From positions 3,410,001 through 3,474,000 of the forward strand of contig NZ_OCSR01000001.1 in assembly GCF_900230185.1 (NCBI RefSeq): a stretch of DNA of 64,000 nucleotides, read 5' to 3'. This stretch comes from Burkholderia sp. OK233 (GTDB lineage Bacteria > Pseudomonadota > Gammaproteobacteria > Burkholderiales > Burkholderiaceae). Below are positions 16,830 to 24,601 of the stretch, piece by piece; position 1 is the stretch's first letter; every line of letters starts with the position of its first letter. Both the position numbers and the translations under genes were made by a program. The notes beneath the pieces are model-generated. The model saw nothing but the letters and a program-made list of their open reading frames with translations. It had not been told where the DNA came from and made no database searches.

Positions 16830-17543
16830 TCAGCCTTGCTGAAGATGCTTCACGGCTGCTACGCGCGACGCCTCGACGAGGCCCTCGAGAGCCGCCGCGG
16901 CGAGATCGGCGTTGCCGGCCTCAAGGGCGATGACGAAACTGCGCCAACTGGCGGCCGACTGTGTGCGGCGCTGCGGCTCGCGCAATCCGAGCCGTGTATA
17001 TCGCGCAGTCTGGTTGACGAGCGACTCCAGCATCTCCACCAGCCGATGGTTGTCGCAAGCGGCAAGTATCAGCCGGCTCAGCAACAGGCTGATTTTCGCG
17101 TGCTCTTCTGTCGCGTTCTCCTGACCACCGAGCGCTTCCAAAGTACGAACTTGCTGATCCACCGCCCTGATCAGTGCCGGCGGCGCAGGGCATATCTTGC
17201 GGGCAAGCAGGCCGATGAGGGAGCGCCGAACCTCGAAGAGGTCGTTGACTTCCTTCGCGCTGAGTTGCGTGATGTGCGCGCCGCGTTGCGGCAAGATGCG
17301 CACGACGCCGCTCTTTTCGAGGATTCGCAGTGCTTCCCGGATCGGGCCGCGGCTGACCTGGAACTGCGACGCCAGCTCCTGCTCGCGCACGCGATCGCCT
17401 GGCTGGTAGTCGCCTCGTAGCACCGCGTCGGTGATGCTCTCGGCGATCTGTTCCGGCATGGTCAGGGGCCGCGGGCTGCCGCGTCCTCCGCGCGCACCGT
17501 TGGGGACCGCAACGTCGGCAATGTTGTCGTCAGTGATCGACAT
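16830..17543 (-). CDS. GntR-family (FCD subfamily) transcriptional regulator
   Basis: The 237-aa protein has an N-terminal winged helix (about residues 25-90), including AESITDAVLRGDYQPGDR and FQVSRGPIREALRILEKSG, and an all-helical FCD effector domain (about 105-235). FCD regulators respond to organic acids and bind short palindromes. The frame is open to 17594, but ATG 17543 fits the family N-terminus better. It lies between ligase 1 and the MFS transporter, with candidate operators before its own gene, before ligase 1 and before the carboxyltransferase, which points to local autoregulated control of the whole island. Confidence 0.88.
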   Translation of the reverse strand: MSITDDNIADVAVPNGARGGRGSPRPLTMPEQIAESITDAVLRGDYQPGDRVREQELASQFQVSRGPIREALRILEKSGVVRILPQRGAHITQLSAKEVNDLFEVRRSLIGLLARKICPAPPALIRAVDQQVRTLEALGGQENATEEHAKISLLLSRLILAACDNHRLVEMLESLVNQTARYTRLGLREPQRRTQSAASWRSFVIALEAGNADLAAAALEGLVEASRVAAVKHLQQG

Positions 17544-17602
17544 GATTCCGTTTGGCTTGTGTAGGGTTGTAGTACTGCAGCAGGAGTCTATCATAACGTA
17601 TT

Positions 17603-17614
17603 CGTGTTGACAAT
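17603..17614. promoter_or_regulatory. Putative GntR operator upstream of the GntR gene
   Basis: CGTGTTGACAAT matches the ATTGTTGACAAT motif at 10 of 12 positions, and TTACAAT follows at 17616-17622 as an extra half-site. It lies 60 bases upstream of the start at 17543, which fits autoregulation. Confidence 0.45.
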
Positions 17615-17808
17615 ATTACAATAATCAACGAAAGCTAGGCTGACCGCTGTGCGCGGCGCTGTCGCTCCTGAATCAATCCCTTAAGGACCACCATCTCGCC
17701 AGAATCGGCTTCCAGCCCTCGGTCGCAAGTTTCTTCAGTCGCGTCTTCACGCCGATTCCGGCGCTGGCGTCAACCAGGGCACGAACCTGGGACGCGTGAC
17801 CATGAAAA

Positions 17809-19086
17809 TCATGGGAGCACGGCCTCGCTGGCACCCTGGGGCGTCGGGGCCTTGCGACACAGGCGCCGCGCCGCCATCAGGAAGAACAGCGCCGACGCGA
17901 TGGCCACGATATCGGCTCCCAGCAGTACCTTCGTGAGCGGCGCGCTCACGCCGGCGCGCGTCAGCGCGTCGCTCACCGAGCCAATGGCAAAGCTGCCGAT
18001 GGCGGCAGCGAAGATGTTGATCAGCAGCATGCAACAACCGGTAATCGTCGAACGCATCTGCGGCGGAGTCAGGCTCTGGATGACGGTGATGGCCGGTCCA
18101 TACAGGGCCAACGGGAGGAAGGAACCCGCGCACATCCCCGCGTAGAACAGCGGGGAGCCGGCCGGCGCCAGGCGGTAAGCGATCATCAGTGGTGCTGCCA
18201 GCAGCACGAGTATCAGCATGAACGTAGCGAGCCCGCCAGGGAGGCGGCGCGCATAGCGGTCGCCCAGCGCGCCGCCGGCCAGGGAACCCAGCGTGCCGAA
18301 GACGATCTGCAGCAGGCCCATCGTCCTGGCGATGCTGGCGCCATCGAAACCGCGCTCACGCACCAGCCATAATTGCGCGAACGAAAGCCCGGCCACGACC
18401 ATGTGGACCAGCACGAAACCAACGATCGTCAGCACGATGGTCGGGTTCCCTCGCAGCAAGGCAACGACGGCGCCCACCTGGGCGACGAAAGGTTCGCCGC
18501 GCGCGTCTTGCGGCTGTTCCCCGCGGCGCTCGCGCAGCAGCGATAGCGGTATCGCGATGGCCATCCCAATTGCGCCCAGCACGAGAAAAGTCGTGCGCCA
18601 GCCATGTTCGGCGCCGAACGAGCCGGCGAGCAGGAAGCTACAGCCGATGCCAACCGGAATGCCCATGAAGAACAAGCCAATCGCTGCGCTTCGCCGCTGA
18701 GGGGCGAAGACTTCATACAGCAGCGCCACGGCGGCCGGGATCAACGCGGCCTCGCCGCTGGCGACGAGAAAGCGTGCCGCTACCATCTGCCCGAACGTGT
18801 GTGCCGTGCCGGAAGCCGCGGTGCATACGCTCCAGATGACGAGGCCGACGGCGATCAGGCGGGGGCGACTAAAGCGGTCGGCGAGTGTTCCCATGAGCAC
18901 CGACATCACGCCATAACTCAAGACCCACACGGCACCGACCAGGAAGCCGTACTGCGCATTACTGAGCGCCAGGTCCCGAGTGATCTGCGGCGAGAAGCCG
19001 AGCAGCATGTTGCGGTCGATTTGTCCTAGAAGGTGAATCGTCAATAGCGTGGCGAGCACGGCGCCAGGCCTGTTCTTCCAGTTCAT
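17809..19086 (-). CDS. MFS transporter, 12-helix
   Basis: The 425-aa inner-membrane protein shows about 12 hydrophobic segments and the MFS signature between helices 2 and 3 (GTLADRFSRPRLIAVG), repeated in weaker form in the second half (GALGDRYARRLPGG). The N-terminal region (LLTIHLLGQIDRNMLLGFSP) resembles organic-acid and spinster-type MFS carriers with a D-R pair in helix 1. It lies in the carboxylase island between the GntR gene and a biotinyl protein, so import of the pathway's acid substrate is the likely role. The substrate cannot be named. Confidence 0.85.
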   Translation of the reverse strand: MNWKNRPGAVLATLLTIHLLGQIDRNMLLGFSPQITRDLALSNAQYGFLVGAVWVLSYGVMSVLMGTLADRFSRPRLIAVGLVIWSVCTAASGTAHTFGQMVAARFLVASGEAALIPAAVALLYEVFAPQRRSAAIGLFFMGIPVGIGCSFLLAGSFGAEHGWRTTFLVLGAIGMAIAIPLSLLRERRGEQPQDARGEPFVAQVGAVVALLRGNPTIVLTIVGFVLVHMVVAGLSFAQLWLVRERGFDGASIARTMGLLQIVFGTLGSLAGGALGDRYARRLPGGLATFMLILVLLAAPLMIAYRLAPAGSPLFYAGMCAGSFLPLALYGPAITVIQSLTPPQMRSTITGCCMLLINIFAAAIGSFAIGSVSDALTRAGVSAPLTKVLLGADIVAIASALFFLMAARRLCRKAPTPQGASEAVLP

Positions 19087-19176
19087 GCGTGTCTCCTTTT
19101 TCGGCTACATTGGCCGAATGTGTAGGAATGTCAACATACTGGACCCCAAAAATGCTTTTGCGGAGTCCGTGCGTCC

Positions 19177-19401
19177 TCAATCGTATTCGATCACCGCGAG
19201 ATCCTGGCCCTCGCGCACCGCTTCGCCTTCCTTGACGAGTACGGTGATCAGGCGGCAGGTCTCGGGCGCTATAACCGGAATTTCCATCTTCATCGATTCC
19301 AGTGTCAGAACAACCTGATCTTCATCCATGTTGTCGCCGGGTTGCGCGTCGATCTTCCAGACCGTGCCGGTGATTTCCGATTTGAGTGCTCGTTGGGTCA
19401 T
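19177..19401 (-). CDS. Small biotinyl/lipoyl carrier protein (74 aa)
   Basis: The product is a single biotinyl domain. The biotinylation motif ESMKME places the modified Lys at 38, and the second half (VLVKEGEAVREGQDLAVIEY) completes the flattened beta-barrel. It carries carboxybiotin between a biotin carboxylase and a carboxyltransferase. It lies 19 bases after the stop of the carboxyltransferase gene (start 20964), in the same direction, and probably serves that subunit. A second, larger carrier is encoded at 21235, so the island has two biotin carriers. Confidence 0.9.
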   Translation of the reverse strand: MTQRALKSEITGTVWKIDAQPGDNMDEDQVVLTLESMKMEIPVIAPETCRLITVLVKEGEAVREGQDLAVIEYD

Positions 19402-19419
19402 GTTCGTTTGCGGTAGAGG

Positions 19420-20964
19420 TTAGAAGTAGGTCGGCCACGCCCGCATTTCATGCAGTCCCACACCGGCGCTCCTCGAGCGGCGATGAGTGCGGAAAGCCTC
19501 AATCAGGAATGAGCGTGTCTGCTCGGGGTTGATGACGGTCTGCACGCCGAACGCACCGGCCAGCGCGTAGGCAGAGGTGTCTCGCACCAGTTCAGATTTC
19601 AAGGCCTCGAATCGCTGCGCGTCGTCGCTGCGACTGACGCCGTGCAGCACACCGACTGCGACCTCGGGATCCATGAAGCTCACATCGGCGCCGGGCCACG
19701 CGGCCACTTCGTCGCTGTTGCGACCGCCGCCCATGTTGATGTAGGCCTGCCCGAAACTCTTTCGCAGGATGACCGACACCTTGGGTACGGAACACAGTTG
19801 AACCGCATGAATCATGTTCATGATGTGCGCGGGCGCGGCCTTGCGCTCGCCCTCGAGGCCGACCAGGAACCCCGGGGTGTCGACGAGGAACAGCACTGGA
19901 ATATTGAATGAATCGCAGAGCACGAGAAACGAGGTGACCTTGCGGCACGCGTCGGGGTCCATCGCGCCTGCTTTGAACATCGGGTTCGAGGCGACGACGC
20001 CGACGCTCTCACCGTTCAGGCGCGCGAGGCCGGTGACGGCGGCACGCCCGAACCGATCCTTCAGCGGGAAGAAGCTGTCGCTGTCGACGATAGCGGGGAT
20101 GACCTTGCGCATGTCATAGGTCTTTGCACGTGCGGCAGGTACCAGTTCGGTGAGCGGCGCGCTCAGGGGCTCGACGTCGACGCTAGCGGTGCGGCTGGGT
20201 GCTGCCTCGCCCGCATGCGAAGGCAGGTACGACAGGAAGCGGCGGATTGCGCCCAACGCCTCCTCATCGGTCGCCACCACCATGTCCACCAGGCCGGTTT
20301 GTTCCGCATGCAGCCGCCAGCCGCCGAGTTCTTCCGGATCGATCGCTTCGCCGATGGCCGCGGACGTCACGCGCGCGCTCGACACGGCGAGAAACGCGCC
20401 CTTGCGCATCACGACGAAATCCGACAGGCAGGTATACCACGTCGACGACCCGAGGCACGGGCCGAGCACGGCACTGACCCAGGGGATCTCGCGGCGGCGG
20501 CAATATTGCTGAGGGTCGAGGCCGGCTTGCGCCATCGCTTGCGCCCCGAGCGAATCGGGCACACGGGAACCCGACGACTCACCGAGGAAGATCAGTGGTA
20601 CGCCATTGCGCGTCGCGGTCTCCTTGATCCACGCGATCTTGCGCATGTTGGTGCTCGACGAGGACGCCCCCTTCACGGTCATGTCATTCGAGACCACGGC
20701 GACGCGACGCTCCTCGATCCGGCCGAGGCCGGTGATTTTGCCGTCGGCCGGCGTCGACTCGCGATCTGCGGCGAGTGCCGACGTGGCAAGCATGCCGATT
20801 TCCTTGAACGAGCCTTCGTCGAGCAGACGCTCGACGCGTTCCCGGGCGTTCAGCGCGCCGGTCGCGCGCCGCTGTTCGAGCTTGGCGCTGCCGCCCATCG
20901 CCAGGGCATGGCGCAGGCGGGCGTCGAATTGTTCAGACTGTTCTGAATACGTAGCTGTGGTCAC
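19420..20964 (-). CDS. Acyl-CoA carboxylase carboxyltransferase (beta) subunit
   Basis: The 514-aa protein has the paired crotonase-fold domains of propionyl-, methylcrotonyl- and geranyl-CoA carboxylase beta subunits. Visible signatures are GASSSSTNMRKI, SSGSRVPD, the C-terminal oxyanion region VDTPGFLVG and GQAYINMGGGR. It transfers CO2 from carboxybiotin to an acyl-CoA. The frame is open to 21186, but GTG 20964 has GGAG 8 bases upstream and gives the family N-terminus. The ATTGTTGACAAT palindrome is 55 bases upstream. Sequence alone does not decide between saturated and alpha,beta-unsaturated acyl-CoA substrates. Confidence 0.88.
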   Translation of the reverse strand: MTTATYSEQSEQFDARLRHALAMGGSAKLEQRRATGALNARERVERLLDEGSFKEIGMLATSALAADRESTPADGKITGLGRIEERRVAVVSNDMTVKGASSSSTNMRKIAWIKETATRNGVPLIFLGESSGSRVPDSLGAQAMAQAGLDPQQYCRRREIPWVSAVLGPCLGSSTWYTCLSDFVVMRKGAFLAVSSARVTSAAIGEAIDPEELGGWRLHAEQTGLVDMVVATDEEALGAIRRFLSYLPSHAGEAAPSRTASVDVEPLSAPLTELVPAARAKTYDMRKVIPAIVDSDSFFPLKDRFGRAAVTGLARLNGESVGVVASNPMFKAGAMDPDACRKVTSFLVLCDSFNIPVLFLVDTPGFLVGLEGERKAAPAHIMNMIHAVQLCSVPKVSVILRKSFGQAYINMGGGRNSDEVAAWPGADVSFMDPEVAVGVLHGVSRSDDAQRFEALKSELVRDTSAYALAGAFGVQTVINPEQTRSFLIEAFRTHRRSRSAGVGLHEMRAWPTYF

Positions 20965-21018
20965 AGAAGGAGCTCCGAAAGAGGTGTCGCGATGATGGCT
21001 ACAATAACAGCAAGTCTT

Positions 21019-21030
21019 ATTGTTGACAAT
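21019..21030. promoter_or_regulatory. Putative GntR operator in the divergent carboxylase promoter region
   Basis: ATTGTTGACAAT is a palindrome with 5-base arms and a 2-base spacer; CTACAAT at 20999-21005 and CACAAT at 21033-21038 are extra half-sites. It lies between the minus-strand carboxyltransferase gene and the plus-strand accB/accC group, so one site could control both directions. Confidence 0.6.
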
Positions 21031-21081
21031 GACACAATCTGCAAATACCATTGAGTCAAAGGGGCAGCCCCGGATACTGAA

Positions 21082-21231
21082 ATGGATATTGAGATGAGCA
21101 CCGAAATGAAACTCGTTCTGGTCACTGGTGCGGCCGGCCTCATTGGCGACCCTCTGACAGAGTCCGAGGCGCTCGGCTTCTTTCACGACGGGACCCCTTC
21201 GCGACTGGTTGTTCGCGCCATGGAGAATTGA
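21082..21231 (+). pseudogene. Truncated NAD-dependent epimerase/dehydratase N-terminus
   Basis: The 49-codon frame includes MKLVLVTGAAGLIG, the Rossmann start of an extended SDR (TGxxGxxG), then diverges (DPLTESEALGFFHDG) and stops 3 bases before the ATG of the BCCP gene. No remaining catalytic part is present. Either it is the stub of a deleted epimerase gene or it now acts as a leader ORF for accB. The start could also be ATG 21094. Confidence 0.5.
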
Positions 21232-21234
21232 GAG

Positions 21235-21717
21235 ATGTCACTGACACATTCAGACGTCACCCGGATCCTCGAGCTGCTCGATCGAGCAGCCGAACTGGAT
21301 TCGCTGGAGGTAAGGCTGGGCGACTTCGTCGTTCAGGCAAACAAGCACGGTGCCGTCGCCCCGGACAGCGCGGCGGTGTTTCGGTCCGCTGCGCCGGCTT
21401 CGCCGGCAGCCACACAAGTGACGCCGAACGCTGCGCCGCCCGCGGAAACCGCGGTGCAGATCCCGGAAGGCATGGTCGCGATCCGTGCCCCGATGGTGGG
21501 TACCTTCTATAGCAGCCCGCGCCCGGGCGAGCCGCTGTTCGTCGAAGAGGGCGGGGTCGTCGAGGCTGACACGACCGTTTGCCTGGTCGAGGTCATGAAA
21601 ATGTTCAATTCGGTGGAGAGCACCACGCGCGGCATCGTTCACAAGATCCTGGTCCGTAACGGCGAACTGGTGCAGCACAACCAGGTGCTCATGCTGATTG
21701 CGCCGCTTCCCGCCTGA
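21235..21717 (+). CDS. accB: Biotin carboxyl carrier protein of acyl-CoA carboxylase
   Basis: The 160-aa protein has the AccB layout: a short helical N-terminus (about 1-45), a Pro/Ala-rich linker (about 55-80) and a C-terminal biotinyl domain with EVMKMFN, biotinylated Lys 122. The thumb-type insertion FYSSPRPGEPLFVEEGG is present, as in true AccB. It is followed after 21 bases by the biotin carboxylase gene, together mimicking the housekeeping accBC pair, but here embedded in a catabolic island. It is probably a specialised copy rather than the fatty-acid-synthesis one. Confidence 0.92.
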   Translation: MSLTHSDVTRILELLDRAAELDSLEVRLGDFVVQANKHGAVAPDSAAVFRSAAPASPAATQVTPNAAPPAETAVQIPEGMVAIRAPMVGTFYSSPRPGEPLFVEEGGVVEADTTVCLVEVMKMFNSVESTTRGIVHKILVRNGELVQHNQVLMLIAPLPA

Positions 21718-21738
21718 CCGAAACGAGGAGAGTCACTC

Positions 21739-23151
21739 ATGGTTCCAGTCGTCAAGCACGACATCCGGCGCGTCTTCGTCGCCAATCGCGGCGAGATCGC
21801 CGTGCGTATCATTCGCGCCTGCCGCAGCCTCGGCATCGAGACGGTCGCTGGCCTCTCCGAGGCGGACGTCGAAAGCCAGGCCGCGCGCCTCGCCGACCAG
21901 TACGTTGTACTCGGCCCGCCCCCGGCTTCGGAGAGCTATCTCAAGATCGCCAATCTGGTGCGCGCTGCGAAAGAATCGGGCTGCGATGCGGTGCACCCCG
22001 GTTACGGCTTCCTTTCCGAACGCCCGGCGTTTGCTCGCGCCTGCGCTGACGCGGGGCTCATCTTCATCGGCCCGTCGCCCGAAGCGATCGACGCGATGGG
22101 CGACAAGATTACCGCCGTGGGCCTCGCCGCCAAGGCCGGCGTGCCGCGCGTGCCGGGCTCCGGCGCGTTGGCCGACCCTGAAGCCGCGCGCCGGATCGCC
22201 GCAGAAATCGGTTATCCGGTGCTGATGAAGGCGACCGCGGGCGGCGGCGGTCGCGGCATGCGCGTCGTGCGCTCCGACGACGAGGTCGAAGCCGCGTTCA
22301 AGTCGGCATCGTCGGAAGCACAATCGGCCTTTGGCGATGCGACGCTCTACGTCGAGAAGTTCATTGAGAAGGCGCGGCACATCGAGATCCAGGTGATGGG
22401 CGACCAGCACGGCAACGTCGTGCATCTCGGCGAGCGCGAATGCTCGACCCAGCGCAGGCACCAGAAGCTGATTGAAGAGGCACCGTCGCCGTTCCTGTCG
22501 AATGACATGCGCGTGCAGATGGGCGAAGCAGCGGTGGGCCTCGCGCGTAACGTCGGGTACTTCGGGGCCGGCACCATCGAGTTCGTGGTCGACGACAGGG
22601 ACGGCAAGTTCTATTTCCTTGAGATGAACACCCGCATCCAGGTTGAGCACCCGGTCACTGAAGAGGTGACGGGGCGCGACCTGGTGGCCGAGCAGATTCG
22701 CGTCGCCTGTGGGCTGCCGCTGTCGTTCAGCCAGCAGGACATCGTGCTCGACGGTCACGCGATCGAATGCCGCATCAATGCCGAGGACCCGGACAAAAAC
22801 TTCCTGCCGCGGCCCGGACGCATTGATCGGTGGCAGCCACCGTCAGGCGTTGGCGTGCGGCTCGACACGCATTGCCACGAGGGCTACACGGTGCCGCCGT
22901 ACTACGACTCGCTGATCGCCAAGCTGATCGTTCACGCGCCGACGCGCGCCGAGGCGATCGCGAGAATGAGCCGGGCGCTGGCCGACTTCCACATCGAAGG
23001 TCCGGCTACGACGATCGCGTTCCACGAGGCAGTCCTCGAGCATGACGATTTTGCGAAGGGCCTGGTCACGACCCGCTGGGTCGAAGACACTTTTATTCCG
23101 GCCCGCAAGGCGGCGCTGAAGGCGGCCAAGGCCGTGGAGGTGCAATCATGA
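21739..23151 (+). CDS. accC: Biotin carboxylase subunit
   Basis: The 470-aa ATP-grasp enzyme carboxylates biotin on a carrier protein using ATP and bicarbonate. Signatures are the N-terminal RRVFVANRGEIAVRIIRA, the Gly-rich ATP loop KATAGGGGRGMRVV (about 162-175), the catalytic/metal region EMNTRIQVEHPVTE (about 295) and the C-terminal VPPYYDSLIAKLI. Length matches AccC. GAGGAGAG precedes the ATG. Its last 4 bases overlap the start of the first PycB-like gene (ATGA), so the two are translationally coupled. Confidence 0.95.
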   Translation: MVPVVKHDIRRVFVANRGEIAVRIIRACRSLGIETVAGLSEADVESQAARLADQYVVLGPPPASESYLKIANLVRAAKESGCDAVHPGYGFLSERPAFARACADAGLIFIGPSPEAIDAMGDKITAVGLAAKAGVPRVPGSGALADPEAARRIAAEIGYPVLMKATAGGGGRGMRVVRSDDEVEAAFKSASSEAQSAFGDATLYVEKFIEKARHIEIQVMGDQHGNVVHLGERECSTQRRHQKLIEEAPSPFLSNDMRVQMGEAAVGLARNVGYFGAGTIEFVVDDRDGKFYFLEMNTRIQVEHPVTEEVTGRDLVAEQIRVACGLPLSFSQQDIVLDGHAIECRINAEDPDKNFLPRPGRIDRWQPPSGVGVRLDTHCHEGYTVPPYYDSLIAKLIVHAPTRAEAIARMSRALADFHIEGPATTIAFHEAVLEHDDFAKGLVTTRWVEDTFIPARKAALKAAKAVEVQS

Positions 23152-24596
23152 TCGCGCGCGTTCAGTTCTCCGATGTGAGCTTGACCGACGGACAGACCGT
23201 CACCTGGTCGGGCGCGCTGACCACTGCGATGGCGCAGCTTCCGCTGGCGCGAATGGCGGGAACAGGCCTCGCGGAGGTCGAGGTCATCAGCACCACTGCA
23301 TTTCGTGAGTGCCTTGCCCGCGACGAGGATCCCTGGCAGCGCGTCACGGCACTGAGGAGGGCCGCCGGGCCGCTGTTACTGCGCGCACGTCTGGACCTCC
23401 TGACCGAACACGGTGGCCGCGGTGCCGACGTGCTGTCGCCCGAGGTTGGCGAGGCCTGGATCGCCGAGCTCGCCGCGCGTGGCATCTCGCAGGTGGTCAT
23501 CGTCGATCCGCTGTTACAGCGCGACCGGCTGCGCCCGATGTTCCTCGCGGCGCGCCGGGCCGGTGTCAGTGCCATCGGTGTGCTGCCGTACGACGCCGCT
23601 GAACGGCGCACGGACGCGTGGTACTGCACGCAGGCCGCGCACCTTGTGGCCGACGGCGCCGAGCGCGTGATGCTGCGCGACGAGGCGGGCGTGCTGACGG
23701 TGGACCGCATCGCGACCTTGATCCCCTTGCTGCTTGAGACGCTGCGGGCAACGCCGTTGCAATTGCATACGCGTTGCCAGACGGCGCTCGCTCCGCAGGT
23801 CGTCATCGAAGCGGTGCGCCTGGGCGTGGCGGGCATCGACACGGGACTGCCGTGCGTGGCCAACGGCGCGTCGGTGCCGTCGCTGACGAGACTGGTGCGC
23901 TCGCTCGCACTGCTCGGCGTCGACGCCGAGGTGCCGGACATGGCCGGTGTTGCCGAAGCCGACGCGGAGCTGGCGCGGATTGCGGACGCTGAGGGCTTGC
24001 CGGCGGGTGCGCCCTGGGTGTTCGACGTGGCGCCCTATGTCCACCAGTTGCCAGGAGAAATCGCGGCGCAGGCGATGGACGCGTTGACCCAGTCCGGTCA
24101 GCTTGCCCGGCTGCACCCATTCGCCGAGGAATGCGCTCGTGTGCGCGTCGAGGTTGGCAACCCGCCGATGGTCGCGCCGTTCGCCGGACCCATCGCGGCC
24201 CAGGCGTGGCAGCACTTCTGCGGCATGGCGCGCTATGCCGAGCTCCAGCCCGGCCTGCGCCGCATCCTGCTCGGCGCCTACGGGCCGCTCGATGACGCAG
24301 TCGATCGCGGACTGCAGCAACGCGTCGGAGCGCTTGAGAAGACCGAATGCAAGAGCTTTGAGGACATCCGCCGCTCGATGCCTCTGCTTGATGATGCGTC
24401 GCGTCTGCTGGCGCATGCTTTCGCGGCAAACCCGTCGTCACTGCCCCGTGCGTCGAGCGCCGCCGAACTGACTTATCGGCCGGCCTCACCCTGGGACCGC
24501 CTGGCGCGTGGGCTGGTCCAGCGCTCGCAGCGTTACGCATTCCTGAGCGTGACGGGCCCGGGCGTCGATATCCGCCTTCACCAGTGCAAGGAGTAG
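23148..24596 (+). CDS. Divergent PycB/OadA-like carboxyltransferase, subunit 1
   Basis: The 482-aa protein aligns in outline with the carboxyltransferase (HMGL-like TIM-barrel) domain of pyruvate carboxylase and oxaloacetate decarboxylase: SLTDGQTVTW replaces the family LRDGHQSLLAT, EDPWQRVTALRRA matches EDPWERLRKLR, and a C-terminal conserved-carboxylase-like region follows. Active-site residues are altered. The carbamylated Lys of IKDMAG is Arg 177 (LRDEAG), and the metal-binding HTH is H207-T-R209. It lacks its own biotinyl domain. It is coupled to accC and followed by a paralogue with complementary losses, which suggests a heteromer. Substrate unknown. Confidence 0.75.
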   Translation: MIARVQFSDVSLTDGQTVTWSGALTTAMAQLPLARMAGTGLAEVEVISTTAFRECLARDEDPWQRVTALRRAAGPLLLRARLDLLTEHGGRGADVLSPEVGEAWIAELAARGISQVVIVDPLLQRDRLRPMFLAARRAGVSAIGVLPYDAAERRTDAWYCTQAAHLVADGAERVMLRDEAGVLTVDRIATLIPLLLETLRATPLQLHTRCQTALAPQVVIEAVRLGVAGIDTGLPCVANGASVPSLTRLVRSLALLGVDAEVPDMAGVAEADAELARIADAEGLPAGAPWVFDVAPYVHQLPGEIAAQAMDALTQSGQLARLHPFAEECARVRVEVGNPPMVAPFAGPIAAQAWQHFCGMARYAELQPGLRRILLGAYGPLDDAVDRGLQQRVGALEKTECKSFEDIRRSMPLLDDASRLLAHAFAANPSSLPRASSAAELTYRPASPWDRLARGLVQRSQRYAFLSVTGPGVDIRLHQCKE

Positions 24597-24601
24597 CCTC
24601 A

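Noticed and set aside
21082..21231. Functional NAD-dependent epimerase before accB
   Set aside because: Only the first Rossmann strand and loop are present; no catalytic YxxxK, so it cannot be an enzyme.
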